Below are positions 1-8,929 of a stretch of 64,000 nt of DNA, in pieces. The position numbers were made by a program, and so were the translations under genes. The notes below the pieces were generated by a model. The model had not been told where the DNA came from, made no database searches, and worked only from the letters and a program-made list of their open reading frames with translations. The number at the start of each line of letters is the position of its first letter. The first letter of the stretch is position 1. This stretch comes from PALSA-660 sp963726435. Its GTDB lineage: Bacteria > Actinomycetota > Coriobacteriia > Anaerosomatales > PALSA-660. The stretch lies in contig CAVSCJ010000006.1 of the NCBI GenBank assembly GCA_963726435.1, positions 1-64,000 on the forward strand. Direction: 5' to 3'.

Positions 1-1246
1 AGACGTTCGCCAGCGCGAAGAGCGCCATGATCGCGACGGTCGCCCACGCGATCCCGTTGATGTACCACGAGCTGGTGTTCTCGCCCATGACTCCCTTGTC
101 GTTGGCGAGGCGGATCACGAAGAACAGCACGATGGGCATGAGGGTGCCGCCGAGTACCTGCGAGTAGAAGAGCAGCTGGATCGGGCTGAGGCCCAGCAGC
201 GACGCCGCTCCTCCCACCGCGATCGCGCCGAAGATCACGTAGTAGAAGCCGCGGGCCTCGTTGAACTTCCTGTCGAGTCCCTCCTGGCCCCGCAGCGTCT
301 CCATCACGACGTAGCTCGTCGAGGCCGCGAGCACCGGTACGGCCAGCGTCCCGGCGACGATGATCCCGGCTGTGAACAGCAGGAACGCCAGGTTCCCCGC
401 CAGAGGCTGGAGGGCCAGCGCCGCCTGGTCCGCGGTCTGGATGTTGCGCAAAGCGGGGTGCGGATAGAGCACCGTGGCGGTCGCGATGATGATGAAGTAG
501 GAGACCATGTTGGAGTAGAACATGCCGAGGGCGACATCGACGCGACTCGCTTTGAGCTCGCGGATGTCGGTGCAGGCCTCCACCTCCTGGGTGGTCTGCC
601 AGAACAGCAGGTATGGACTCACGGTGGTGCCGAGCAACCCCACGGCCGCGAGCAGGAACACCGTGGTCCCCGAGAGGTGCGGGATGACGGTCATGTGCAG
701 GGCCAGGGGCCAGTCCGGGCGCGCGAGGAATCCCGAGATCACGTACATGAAGAACAGCGGGGTCAACCACAGGAAGATCCGGCTCGCTGTCCGGTAGCTT
801 CCTCGCCACAGCAGGAGGCCCATCCCGAGCCCTATGGGCACGACGAACCACTCCCAACGGACCCCGGTGACGAGTTCGATCGCGGCGGACAGGCCCGCGA
901 TGTCAGCGCCGATCGTCGCGACGTTGACTCCGACCACGAGTGACGCGCACAGCCACGCCGCGACGGGGCCGAACTTCTCGAGGATGAGGCCCTGCAGGCC
1001 TCGTTTGGTCGCGCTGCCGATCCGGGCGCTCATCTCCTCGACGGCGTAGAGCATGGGGAAGGCGAGCACGATGAGCCACAGCAGCGAGAAGCCGGTGGAT
1101 GCGCCGATGACCGAGTAGGTGGCGATGCCGGCGGGGTCGTTGTCGGCCTGACCGGTGATGATGCCGGGGCCCAGCGCGCGGAGGTATCGGCGCAGGCCGC
1201 TCAGGCGGGAGGTGCCCTCCGGTCGATCGGACGGGTGCTCAGACAC
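1..1246 (-). CDS. NRAMP-family divalent metal transporter (3' end outside window)
   Basis: Polytopic membrane protein; about 415 residues are visible and the stop lies beyond the left edge. Translating the minus strand from a GTG at 1246 gives many hydrophobic helices with NRAMP architecture. TM1 carries ADNDPAGIATYS where classical NRAMPs have DPGN, and TM6 carries GTTVSPYLLFW where they have MPH. The family moves divalent metal ions with protons. Here the aspartate and proline of the TM1 motif remain, but the Asn is Gly and the TM6 Met-Pro-His reads Ser-Pro-Tyr, so the substrate may not be Mn2+/Fe2+ (inference). No good Shine-Dalgarno is seen before the GTG, but no alternative in-frame start lies upstream of the first helix. 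A ferredoxin gene ends 30 bases upstream on the same strand. Confidence 0.85.
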   Translation of the reverse strand, partial: MSEHPSDRPEGTSRLSGLRRYLRALGPGIITGQADNDPAGIATYSVIGASTGFSLLWLIVLAFPMLYAVEEMSARIGSATKRGLQGLILEKFGPVAAWLCASLVVGVNVATIGADIAGLSAAIELVTGVRWEWFVVPIGLGMGLLLWRGSYRTASRIFLWLTPLFFMYVISGFLARPDWPLALHMTVIPHLSGTTVFLLAAVGLLGTTVSPYLLFWQTTQEVEACTDIRELKASRVDVALGMFYSNMVSYFIIIATATVLYPHPALRNIQTADQAALALQPLAGNLAFLLFTAGIIVAGTLAVPVLAASTSYVVMETLRGQEGLDRKFNEARGFYYVIFGAIAVGGAASLLGLSPIQLLFYSQVLGGTLMPIVLFFVIRLANDKGVMGENTSSWYINGIAWATVAIMALFALANV

Positions 1247-1276
1247 GGGAGGCAGGCATCCGGGAGGCTCCGAACG

Positions 1277-1471
1277 TCACTCGCTGACGATGGTGATGGC
1301 CTCCACGGGGCAGATCTCGGCGGCCTCGCGTGCGCAGTCGTACTCCTCGTGCGGCACGGGGTCGACTATCGCGTGGGCGTAGCCGTCGTCCATCATCGCG
1401 AAGATCTCGGGGCACGTATCCGCGCACAGCGCGCACCCGATGCACTTGTCAAGATCGACGACTGCCTTCAT
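1277..1471 (-). CDS. Single-cluster [4Fe-4S] ferredoxin
   Basis: Small cytoplasmic electron carrier of 64 residues, the usual length of monocluster bacterial ferredoxins. The cluster ligands are Cys10, Cys13 and Cys16 (CIGCALC) and the distant Cys54, which is followed by Pro55. Two further cysteines, Cys20 and Cys46, stand where some monocluster ferredoxins form a disulfide or hold a second cluster; there are not enough cysteines for two full clusters. Acidic overall (many Asp/Glu), as expected. It starts at an ATG and lies directly upstream of the NRAMP-like gene on the same strand, so the two may be co-transcribed. The redox partner cannot be told from this window. Confidence 0.9.
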   Translation of the reverse strand: MKAVVDLDKCIGCALCADTCPEIFAMMDDGYAHAIVDPVPHEEYDCAREAAEICPVEAITIVSE

Positions 1472-1575
1472 GGCCCGCTCCCTCCGTGGACTTGGGAAGA
1501 CGTGTGACCGTTGCCCGCCTGCGTCAACGATACTCTATGCGCTACATACCCCGGCCGATCGAGGGGAAGCCCTTC

Positions 1576-2301
1576 ATGCCGTCGCAAGGAGCCGCTCCCG
1601 ACTACACGATCCGCGTCTCGCCACGGGCGCGGCGGGTACGGCTGGTCGTGACGCCCGAGGACGGACTCGTGGTGGTGGTCCCGCGCGGGTTCCCGCAGGC
1701 TCGGGTGGGCGCGGTGGTCCGGGAGCATGCCGCTTGGATCGAACGGACCCTTGAGCGCACGTCCGAGCGCCGCGCACACCTGGCCGCGTTCGCGGAGGCG
1801 CCCGTGCCGGGGACGATCGACATGCCGGGGATCGCGGCGAGGTGGCGGGTCGATATGCAGCCGAGCGCGGCGAAGGGCGTTCGAGGGGTCGCCGGCGAAG
1901 AGACGCTCACACTCACAGGTCACGTCGCCGACAAGGAGGCCTGCTACGGCGCTATCCGCCGGGCTGTCGCCCGGGTGGCGCGCGAGCGGCTGCCGATGAT
2001 GCTCGGCAGCGCGGAGGCAGAGACCGGATGGTCCGCCGCCAAGGTGACGGTGCGCAGGCAGCGAAGCCGCTGGGGGAGCTGCACGGCCGAAGGCAACTTG
2101 AGCCTCAACGAATCGCTGGTCTTCCTGCCCCAGCACCTGGTCCGCTACGTGATGGTGCACGAGCTCGCTCACACGCGCCGCATGGACCACTCTCCGCAGT
2201 TCTGGGCGCTGGTGCAGGCCCACGAGGCGGCCTGGAAGGAACGCCGGGCCGAGCTGCGCGACGCGTGGCGGCGCGTGCCGCCGTGGGCGGGACCGGCGTA
2301 G
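1576..2301 (+). CDS. YgjP-type (DUF45/WLM-like) zinc metallopeptidase
   Basis: Predicted cytoplasmic zinc-dependent protein of 241 residues. The C-terminal half carries the family signature: RWGSC, then LSLNESLVFLP, then the zinc motif HELAHTRRMDHS, in which the two His and the Glu of HExxH plus a downstream His would bind zinc and act in catalysis, followed by FW. The start at 1576 is chosen because GAGGGGAA at 1561-1568 is a well-spaced ribosome site; an in-frame ATG at 1537 would only add 13 residues that look non-coding. It converges tail-to-tail with mgtA with only 9 bases between the stops. The family's substrates are not well known; UPF0758-like repair roles should not be assumed. Confidence 0.85.
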   Translation: MPSQGAAPDYTIRVSPRARRVRLVVTPEDGLVVVVPRGFPQARVGAVVREHAAWIERTLERTSERRAHLAAFAEAPVPGTIDMPGIAARWRVDMQPSAAKGVRGVAGEETLTLTGHVADKEACYGAIRRAVARVARERLPMMLGSAEAETGWSAAKVTVRRQRSRWGSCTAEGNLSLNESLVFLPQHLVRYVMVHELAHTRRMDHSPQFWALVQAHEAAWKERRAELRDAWRRVPPWAGPA

Positions 2302-2310
2302 GAGCCGTTC

Positions 2311-4860
2311 CTAGGGCCGCTGGTAGAAGCGCCTCTTGGCGAGCTCCGCGCCGGCCATGTACAGGGCCAGGATCACTGCGAGCATCAGCAGGAACGGCCA
2401 CGGCAGCGGCACGAACTTGAAGAGCGTGCCGAGCGGCGTGTAGGGGATGCCGAGGGTGGCGATCCAGATCGCGACGGTTGCGATCGTGAGCAGGTTGCCG
2501 GGGCGGCTGCGCCACACGGGTCTCCGCGTGCGGATGACCAGCACGACCATCGAGGCCGAGAGCACCGACTCCACGAACCACCCTGTCCTGAAGAGCGCCT
2601 GCGCGTAGGTCGTCGCGGCTCCCGGCGGTCCCCACACCGGCAGCTTCATCACCCACAGCAATGCGGCGAAGGTGGCGTAGTCGAACACGCTGGAGAGCAG
2701 GCCGAACACGACCATGAACCTCCGGATGAACCGGATGTCCCACCTGCGCGGCTGCTCCACGAGTTCCGGGTCGACCCGGTCGGAGGCGATCGTCATCTCG
2801 GGGAAGTCGGTGAGCAGGTTCGTCAGCAGGATCTGCGTCGGCAGCAGGGGCAGGAACGGCAGGAACAGCGACGCCCCCGCCATCGAGAACATGTTGCCGA
2901 AGTTCGCGCTCGTGGCCATGAACACGTACTTGAGCGTGTTGGCGAAGGTGGCGCGACCGTCGCGGACGCCTTGCGCGAGCACGTCGAGCCCGGGTTCCAG
3001 AAGCACGATGTCCGCGGCTTCCTTGGCGACGTCGACCGCGGAGTTCACCGAGATGCCGACGTCGGCCGCGTGCAGCGCGCTGGCGTCGTTGATGCCGTCG
3101 CCCAGGTAGCCGACGACGTGTCCGGCCTTCTGGAGCAGCGTCACCAGGTACTCCTTCTGGTTCGGCTCGATCTCGGCGAAGATGTCCACCGCCCCGACCC
3201 GGCGCACCAGCGCCGGCTCCCGGATCGCGTGGAGCTGGCTCCCGGTCATCACCACCGGCTCGTCGAGCCCCATCGACCGTCCGGCGGTGCGCGCAACGAG
3301 CGCGTTGTCGCCGGTGATGATCTTGAGGCGTACGCCCAGTGCGCGCAGCTGCTCGACGGTGGCCGCCGCCCCCTCCTTCGGCGGGTCGAAGAGGGCGAGG
3401 ATCCCGACGAGCGTCATGCCCGCCTCTGCCGTCGCGTCGATCTCCTCCGGCGCGTCCTCGCGGACCGCGACTCCCAGCGTCCGGATGCCCTTGGCCGACA
3501 GGTCGCGGAAGAGCTTCTCGACGTCTGCGCGCGCCTCGTCGACCGGGACGGTCGAGCCGCTCGGCATCCTCGCGCGGGTGCAGACGGCGAGCACGTTCGC
3601 GAACGCGCCTTTGGTGATCATCAGAGTGCGCCCGTCGCGCCTTACCAGGATGCTGAGCCTCTTGCGCGCGAAGTCGTACGGCACCTCGTCGAGCTTGGTG
3701 ACCTGGCCCAGGTCGAACGTGCGCGAAGCCCGGACAGCCACGTCGATCGGGTTGGTGAAGCCGGTCTCGAAGCACGAGTTGATGTACGCGTAGAGCATGA
3801 CGTCCTCGGACTCGCCGCCGCGCACGTCGTAGCCGCCCGAGACCGTGACCACTCCCTCCGTCAACGTGCCCGTCTTGTCGGAGCACAGGACGTCCATCGA
3901 CCCGAAGTCCTCTATGGAGTCGAGCCGCTTGACGATGACGCGCCTCTCGGCCATCCGCCTGGCTCCATGGGCGAGGTTGATCGAGATGATCGCGGGCAGC
4001 AGCTGAGGCGTGAGGCCCACTGCGAGCGCGAGCGAGAACAGGAACGCGTCGATCGCGGGCTTGTGGAGCAGCACGTTGATCGCGAAGATCGCGATCACGA
4101 GCAGCAGGGTGACCTCCATGAGGAGGAAGCCGAACCTCCGCACGCCGTGCTGGAACTCCGTCTCGGGCGGAGCTTGCGCCAGACGCTCGGATACGGCGCC
4201 GAACTCGGTCTTGCGGCCGGTCGCCACGACCAGCACCCTGGCGACGCCGGACACGACGTGGGTGCCCATGAACGCCGAGTTGGTGCGCCTGGCCAGCGGC
4301 GTGTCGGCCGGCAGGACGCCCGCGGCCTTCTCCACGGGGAAGGACTCTCCAGTGAGCGAGGCCTCGTCGACATAGAGGTCCGTGCTCTCGAGGATGAGGC
4401 AGTCCGCCGGGATGGTGGCGCCGGCGGACAGCATCGCGACGTCGCCAGGCACGATCTGGTCGTGCGGCAGCGCGATCTCGCGCCCGTCGCGCAGCACCTG
4501 GGCCTTGACTTCGACGACGGCGAGAAGCTTGGCGACCGCGTCGGCGGCTCCGCGTTCCTGCCAGAAGGTCAGGCCGCCGCTGATGAGCACGATCGCGATG
4601 ATGATCCCTGCGTCCACCCTGTCCCCGAGGAACGCAGAGAGGATCGCTGCGGCGACGAGGATGAGGATGATCGGGCTGCGGAACTGCGACAGGAACAGCG
4701 CGACGTCCCCGCGCTGGCGCTTGGCGCGAACGGTATTGGGGCCGTAGGTGGTCAGGCGCCGCGCGGCTTGTTCGGAGGTCAGCCCGTCGGGCGCGACCCC
4801 GAGCTCGGAGATCTGCTGTGCGGCGGTACGGCTCCAGAACGCATTCGTCGTGTCGGGCAT
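2311..4860 (-). CDS. mgtA: Magnesium-translocating P-type ATPase (MgtA-like)
   Basis: Inner-membrane P-type ATPase (class IIIB) that imports Mg2+ using ATP. The 849-residue product has the cation ATPase N-terminal domain (TSEQAARRL...YGPNTV), the actuator TGES loop (SLTGESFPV), the phosphorylated Asp in CSDKTGTLTEG near residue 326, the nucleotide domain, the hinge GDGINDA and a C-terminal membrane domain of about six helices; it ends just inside KRRFYQRP. The start is the ATG at 4860 (MPDTTNAF); the open frame continues upstream but the extra residues are low-complexity Ala/Ser/Thr and overlap the divergent gene. Length matches MgtA/MgtB (about 850-900). No Mg2+ riboswitch fits in the 79-base gap to the divergent gene at 4940. 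Confidence 0.92.
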   Translation of the reverse strand: MPDTTNAFWSRTAAQQISELGVAPDGLTSEQAARRLTTYGPNTVRAKRQRGDVALFLSQFRSPIILILVAAAILSAFLGDRVDAGIIIAIVLISGGLTFWQERGAADAVAKLLAVVEVKAQVLRDGREIALPHDQIVPGDVAMLSAGATIPADCLILESTDLYVDEASLTGESFPVEKAAGVLPADTPLARRTNSAFMGTHVVSGVARVLVVATGRKTEFGAVSERLAQAPPETEFQHGVRRFGFLLMEVTLLLVIAIFAINVLLHKPAIDAFLFSLALAVGLTPQLLPAIISINLAHGARRMAERRVIVKRLDSIEDFGSMDVLCSDKTGTLTEGVVTVSGGYDVRGGESEDVMLYAYINSCFETGFTNPIDVAVRASRTFDLGQVTKLDEVPYDFARKRLSILVRRDGRTLMITKGAFANVLAVCTRARMPSGSTVPVDEARADVEKLFRDLSAKGIRTLGVAVREDAPEEIDATAEAGMTLVGILALFDPPKEGAAATVEQLRALGVRLKIITGDNALVARTAGRSMGLDEPVVMTGSQLHAIREPALVRRVGAVDIFAEIEPNQKEYLVTLLQKAGHVVGYLGDGINDASALHAADVGISVNSAVDVAKEAADIVLLEPGLDVLAQGVRDGRATFANTLKYVFMATSANFGNMFSMAGASLFLPFLPLLPTQILLTNLLTDFPEMTIASDRVDPELVEQPRRWDIRFIRRFMVVFGLLSSVFDYATFAALLWVMKLPVWGPPGAATTYAQALFRTGWFVESVLSASMVVLVIRTRRPVWRSRPGNLLTIATVAIWIATLGIPYTPLGTLFKFVPLPWPFLLMLAVILALYMAGAELAKRRFYQRP

Positions 4861-4939
4861 GCGGTGCGGCTCCCGGTCTCGGCCTGCCGTCCGTCGTATG
4901 CTGAAGTTCGTACCCGAACGGGCCGAAGAGGAGGGCGAG

Positions 4940-5791
4940 GTGCAGAGCGAGGCCGTCGAGCGGTTCGGCCGCGCACTGACCGGCGCGCAGGTGGAGCCGG
5001 TGGTGGAAGGTCTTGCGTTCGTCGACCCCTCACTGCTGCCGGGAGTGGGGACGCCCGCTCGCGAGCCGGCGCTCGCGCTCGCGCGCGCGGCGGGCGAGCT
5101 GCACCTCGACTTCGCCTTCGTGCCGTCGTGGGAGACGTGGGCGGTAGAGGCGGTCCCGCGGCTGAGAGAGGCCGGAGTGGCCACGGCGTGGGTGGTGCCC
5201 GGAGTGCTCACGCCCGCGGTCGGACGGACCGGTGCGGTGGAGGCGCTTCGGATCATCGCCCGCGACCCGTCGCGGATCGCGCCCGCGCTGGAGGCGGCGG
5301 CAGAGTCGGCCGCCGCCGCTGTGGACGCGGGCATCGCCGCGGGGGTCGACGCCGTCGTCGTGGCCGACGACCTGGCGGGCACGACGGGCCCGATCGCGTC
5401 GCCCGGCTTCCTGGAGGCGGAGGTGTTCCCGCGCCTGGAGGCGCTGGCAGGCCGGGCCGCGGCCGTGGGCCTGCCCGCGCTCCTGCACTGCGACGGTGCG
5501 GCCGAGTTGCTCTACCCGCAGGTGTGCGCCGCGGGCTTCGCGGCGGTGCACGGCGACCTCGGGGGGCGCACCGCGGCCGCCCTGGCGGCCGCCCGCCGGG
5601 CCGGCATCGCGCTCGTCGGCGGGATCGCCGCCGCCGATCTCGGCGGCGGCCTCGCGCGCGCCGTCGCGGCCGGCACGGCGGCAGCGGTCGTGGCCTCTGG
5701 GGGCGGCTTGCTGCTCTGTGACGACGGTGGCGTGGCCACGGCCGCTGAGTGCGCCGCCCTGTTCGCGGCGCTGGGGGCCGCGCGCAGGTAG
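4940..5791 (+). CDS. Uroporphyrinogen decarboxylase (URO-D)-like barrel protein
   Basis: A 283-residue Ala/Gly-rich protein with features of the URO-D/methylcobamide:CoM methyltransferase superfamily: a barrel-like pattern of strands, PGFLEAEVFPRLEAL followed by PALLHCDG and a segment ending AAVHGDLGG, which match the position of the conserved His-Cys/Asp strand of methyltransferase-type members. It is shorter than true HemE (about 340), and the HemE N-terminal RQAGR motif is absent, so haem synthesis is unlikely; a corrinoid-linked methyl transfer role is possible but unproven. The GTG at 4940 is preferred because GAAGAGGAGGG ends five bases upstream; an ATG at 4899 is the alternative. It is transcribed away from mgtA and ahead of murI. 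Confidence 0.55.
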   Translation: MQSEAVERFGRALTGAQVEPVVEGLAFVDPSLLPGVGTPAREPALALARAAGELHLDFAFVPSWETWAVEAVPRLREAGVATAWVVPGVLTPAVGRTGAVEALRIIARDPSRIAPALEAAAESAAAAVDAGIAAGVDAVVVADDLAGTTGPIASPGFLEAEVFPRLEALAGRAAAVGLPALLHCDGAAELLYPQVCAAGFAAVHGDLGGRTAAALAAARRAGIALVGGIAAADLGGGLARAVAAGTAAAVVASGGGLLLCDDGGVATAAECAALFAALGAARR

Positions 5792-5850
5792 CGCCGCGCC
5801 GGGGCCCGGTCCGCGTCCCCCGGCGCGGGCCTCCCCAAGACGCGCCCCGC

Positions 5851-5856
5851 TATACT
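5851..5856 (+). promoter_or_regulatory. -10 box of murI; leaderless start likely
   Basis: TATACT lies with only seven bases between its end and the murI ATG at 5864. The expected transcription start therefore falls on or next to the A of the ATG, and no Shine-Dalgarno is present. No clear -35 hexamer is seen. Confidence 0.55.
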
Positions 5857-5863
5857 GGGCGCC

Positions 5864-6793
5864 ATGAACGACGCGCCCATCGGCATATTCGACTCCGGTC
5901 TCGGGGGCCTCACGGTGGCCTCCGAGGTGATGCGCGTCCTTCCGCACGAGTCGATCCTGTACGTGGGCGACACCGCCCGCTGCCCCTACGGACCTCGCGA
6001 TCTCGACGAGGTGCGGCGCTTCGTCCTGCAGGTCGGCACGTGGCTGGCAGGTCGTCGCGTCAAGATGCTGGTCATCGCCTGCAACACCGGGACGGCTGCA
6101 GGGCTCGCTGCCGCGCAGCGCACCTTCGACGTGCCGGTGGTGGGCGTCGTCGAGCCGGGCGCGCGCGCCGCGGTGCAGGCGACGTTCAACCGCAAGGTCG
6201 GAGTGATCGCGACCACCGGGACGGTGGAGTCGGGCGCCTACTCGAACGCGGTGCGGGCCTTGGACGCCGGAGTGACCGTCTTCTCGGTGGCGGCGCCCAA
6301 GTTCGTCGACATCGTCGAGCAGGGACTCCACATGGGCCCCGGCACCGTCGAGGGCTGGATGGCGGATTCCTCGGAGGTGTTCGTGCGGCCGACCTTCTAC
6401 GAGATAGCGCGCGACTACCTCGACCCGCTCAAGCGCACCGGGGTCGACACGCTTGTGCTCGGTTGCACCCACTTCCCCCTGCTCTCGACGGCGATCGGCC
6501 AGGTCATGGGCCGTGAGGTCCGCCTGATCTCCTCCGCTCAGGAGACCGCTCGCGAGGTAGCCGGCGTTCTCGGCTCTCGAGAGTGGCTCGCCCCCGACGG
6601 CAACGTGCCGCGCCACCGCTTCTTCACCACAGGTGACGAAGAGGAGTTCGCACGCCTCGGCTCCGCGGTCCTGAGGCGGCCGATCAAGAAGGCGGAGCGC
6701 TTGGCAGTCTCGGATCTCGAGCGGATCGATGTGCCGCCGATGCGAGCCGGGTCATCCGACGCAGCGACCGAGGAGGACATCGCATGCAGCTGA
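5864..6793 (+). CDS. murI: Glutamate racemase
   Basis: Converts L- to D-glutamate for peptidoglycan. The 309-residue product begins with the signature GIFDSGLGGLTV and carries both catalytic cysteines: Cys73 in IACNTGTAAG (most family members have NTASA here) and Cys about 201 in LGCTHFPLL. It is some 40 residues longer than typical MurI (about 265-285); the extra length is a C-terminal tail after the HRFFTTGDEEEF segment. It overlaps the next gene: the ATG at 6784 lies inside the murI stop region, so the murI-MBL-rph-rdgB run looks like one transcript with coupled translation. Confidence 0.95.
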   Translation: MNDAPIGIFDSGLGGLTVASEVMRVLPHESILYVGDTARCPYGPRDLDEVRRFVLQVGTWLAGRRVKMLVIACNTGTAAGLAAAQRTFDVPVVGVVEPGARAAVQATFNRKVGVIATTGTVESGAYSNAVRALDAGVTVFSVAAPKFVDIVEQGLHMGPGTVEGWMADSSEVFVRPTFYEIARDYLDPLKRTGVDTLVLGCTHFPLLSTAIGQVMGREVRLISSAQETAREVAGVLGSREWLAPDGNVPRHRFFTTGDEEEFARLGSAVLRRPIKKAERLAVSDLERIDVPPMRAGSSDAATEEDIACS

Positions 6794-7566
6794 CGATCCT
6801 CGGCCGCGCCGCCTCGTGGGCGGGCGCAGGGCAGGCCTGCTCGGGCTACCTCGTCGAGGACGAGGGGACCACGCTGCTGGTCGACTGCGGCAACGGCACA
6901 CTGGCCAACGCGGCGACGGTCACCGACGTCACTTCGCTCGATGCGGTGCTGATAAGCCACATGCACCCCGACCACTTCGTGGACCTGTACTCGCTGCACG
7001 CCGCGCTGCGCTTCTCGCCCGAAGGCCCCATCGGCAGCCTTCCGCTCTACCTGCCCGAAGGACTCTGGGATCGTCTCGGCGCGCTGCTGTTCGAGCGCGG
7101 TCGCAAGCAGTTGGCCGAGGCGTTCGAGCCGCATCCGCTGGCGTCGGGCTCGTCCCTCACCTTCGACGGCATCAAGGTGACGCCGCACTCCGTGGACCAC
7201 GACGGCCCCACCTTCGCATTCACCTTCGAGGCCGGCGGCGCGAAGCTGGCCTACACCGCCGACACGCGCGACGGTTCCGCGGTGCGCGAAGCCGTCGCGG
7301 GCTGTGACGTGCTCCTGGCCGAGTGCACGCTCCCCGAGGGGTACGAGGGGATGGGAGCGCACCTCACGGCCGCCGAAGCCGGCCGGCTCGCAGAGGGGGC
7401 GGGCGCCGGCATGCTCGTGCTGACCCATCTGTGGCCGACCGCCGACCACGCACGCATGCTGCGCACGGCCTCGTCGGTGTTCTCCGGGCAGGTGCACCTC
7501 GCCGAGGAACTGATGACCATCGAGATCGCACCGGTGCGTGGCGCCGGGGAAGGAGACAGAAGGTGA
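6784..7566 (+). CDS. MBL-fold metallo-hydrolase (RNase Z / phosphodiesterase-like)
   Basis: A 260-residue metallo-beta-lactamase-fold hydrolase. The metal site motif is HMHPDHF (HxHxDH) near residue 59; later metal ligands are the Asp in AYTADTRDG and the His in VLTHLW, and a His lies in VTPHSVDHDGPTF. The arrangement with a Ser/Gly-rich N terminus and no flexible arm resembles the RNase Z-like and cyclic-nucleotide phosphodiesterase-like group, but length is short of full RNase Z with an exosite and the substrate cannot be named. It sits between murI and rph (a 3'-end tRNA exonuclease), and overlaps both, which makes an RNA-linked role possible. Confidence 0.8.
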   Translation: MQLTILGRAASWAGAGQACSGYLVEDEGTTLLVDCGNGTLANAATVTDVTSLDAVLISHMHPDHFVDLYSLHAALRFSPEGPIGSLPLYLPEGLWDRLGALLFERGRKQLAEAFEPHPLASGSSLTFDGIKVTPHSVDHDGPTFAFTFEAGGAKLAYTADTRDGSAVREAVAGCDVLLAECTLPEGYEGMGAHLTAAEAGRLAEGAGAGMLVLTHLWPTADHARMLRTASSVFSGQVHLAEELMTIEIAPVRGAGEGDRR

Positions 7567-8306
7567 CCACCCGCGAGAACGGGCGAGCCGCCGACGAGCT
7601 GCGAGCCGTCAAGGCGACCCGCGGCTACCTCAAGCACGCGCACGGCTCGTGCCTGATCGAGATAGGCGACACGGTGGTGCTGTGCGCGGCCAACGTCAGC
7701 GACGGTGTCGCGGCGTGGCGGCGCGGCAGCGGACAGGGCTGGATCACCGCGGAGTACGCGATGCTGCCCTCCTCGACGCACGAGCGCAAGCGCCGCGAGA
7801 CCGGTGCCGGCGGGCCGGGCGGCCGCACCCACGAGATCCAGCGCCTCATCGGGCGCAGCCTGCGCACCGTGACCGACCTCGGAGCGCTCGGCGAGGTCAC
7901 CGTCAACGTCGACTGCGACGTCATCCAGGCCGACGGCGGCACGCGCACCGCCGCCATCACCGGGGCGTGGCTCGCGCTCAGTGACGCCTTCGCGATGTGG
8001 AAGCAGGCCGGAAAGCTCAAGTCCTCGCCGCTGCTCGACCAGGTGGCCGCCACCTCCATCGGACTGGTCGACGGCGAGCTGCTGCTCGACCTCGACTACG
8101 CCGAGGACTCGCGCGCCGAGATAGACATGAACGTGGTCGCCGACTCGCACGGGCGCTTCATCGAGGTCCAGGGCACGGGCGAGCGCACGCCCTTCGACCG
8201 CGAGCGTCTCGACTCGATGCTGGATCTGGCCATCTCGGGCACCACCCGCCTCATCGCGATCCAGCGCGAGCTTCTCGAGAAGGGTTCGCTCACGTATGGC
8301 CGCTGA
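7563..8306 (+). CDS. rph: Ribonuclease PH
   Basis: Phosphate-dependent 3'-5' exoribonuclease that trims the tRNA 3' end. The 247-residue product matches the family length and contains VTTRENGR at the N terminus, the GWITAEYAMLPSST segment, the HEIQRLIGRSLR motif and the VNVDCDVIQADGGTRTA metal/phosphate site, followed by DLDYAEDS. The GTG start at 7563 overlaps the TGA of the upstream MBL gene (GTGA), and the 3' end overlaps rdgB, a common rph-rdgB pairing in bacteria. Confidence 0.96.
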   Translation: MTTRENGRAADELRAVKATRGYLKHAHGSCLIEIGDTVVLCAANVSDGVAAWRRGSGQGWITAEYAMLPSSTHERKRRETGAGGPGGRTHEIQRLIGRSLRTVTDLGALGEVTVNVDCDVIQADGGTRTAAITGAWLALSDAFAMWKQAGKLKSSPLLDQVAATSIGLVDGELLLDLDYAEDSRAEIDMNVVADSHGRFIEVQGTGERTPFDRERLDSMLDLAISGTTRLIAIQRELLEKGSLTYGR

Positions 8307-8907
8307 GAAACGCAGGATCGTCGTCGCCACGAACAACGCCGGCAAGCTGGCGGAGATCGCGGCGGAGCTCGACATCCCCGGATTCGAGTTCGTGACCGCG
8401 GCCGCTCTGGGCGCCGAGCCGATCGAGGTGGCGGAGACCGGCGAGACCTTCACCGACAACGCCTATCTGAAGGCCGAGGCGTACCGCAAGCGCTTCGGCC
8501 TGGCCGCCCTCGCAGACGACTCCGGTCTGGTGGTCGACGCGCTCGGCGGGCGACCCGGCGTGCGCTCGTCGCGCTACGCCGGCGAGAGAGCGACGGACGC
8601 CGACAACACCCGGCGCCTGCTCGAGGAGCTCGACGGTTTCGGGCCCGAGATGCGCGCGGCGCGCTTCCAGTGCGTCGTGGTCTTCGTCGACGAGAAGGGT
8701 GAGCCCATCTCGGCCTGCGGCACGTGCGAGGGACAGATCGCGTTCTCGCCGCGAGGCAACGGCGGCTTCGGCTACGACCCGGTCTTCCTGCCCGAAGAGG
8801 CTGCCGGGGCGACCATGGCCGAACTCCAGATGGGGGAGAAGAACGCCATCAGCCACCGCGGGAAGGCGCTCAGGGCGCTGAAGGAAGAGCTGCTCTCCGA
8901 GGGCTGA
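8296..8907 (+). CDS. rdgB: XTP/dITP diphosphatase (Ham1/RdgB)
   Basis: Hydrolyses non-canonical purine nucleoside triphosphates (XTP, dITP, ITP) to monophosphates and keeps them out of DNA and RNA. The 203-residue product has the N-terminal VVATNNAGKLAEI motif, ADDSGLVVDALGG, the RYAGERATD loop, GFGYDPVF and the C-terminal SHRGKAL, all hallmark RdgB positions. The ATG at 8296 overlaps the end of rph by 11 bases, so translation is probably coupled. The tRNA cluster promoter follows at once. Confidence 0.96.
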   Translation: MAAEKRRIVVATNNAGKLAEIAAELDIPGFEFVTAAALGAEPIEVAETGETFTDNAYLKAEAYRKRFGLAALADDSGLVVDALGGRPGVRSSRYAGERATDADNTRRLLEELDGFGPEMRAARFQCVVVFVDEKGEPISACGTCEGQIAFSPRGNGGFGYDPVFLPEEAAGATMAELQMGEKNAISHRGKALRALKEELLSEG

Positions 8908-8929
8908 GATCGTGCGTTCCACCGGTGGT

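Noticed and set aside
2971..5721. Long plus-strand open frame (916 codons) opposite mgtA
   Set aside because: It lies antisense to a full-length P-type ATPase and has Arg/Asp/Glu-biased, motif-free sequence; a GC-skewed third-position shadow.
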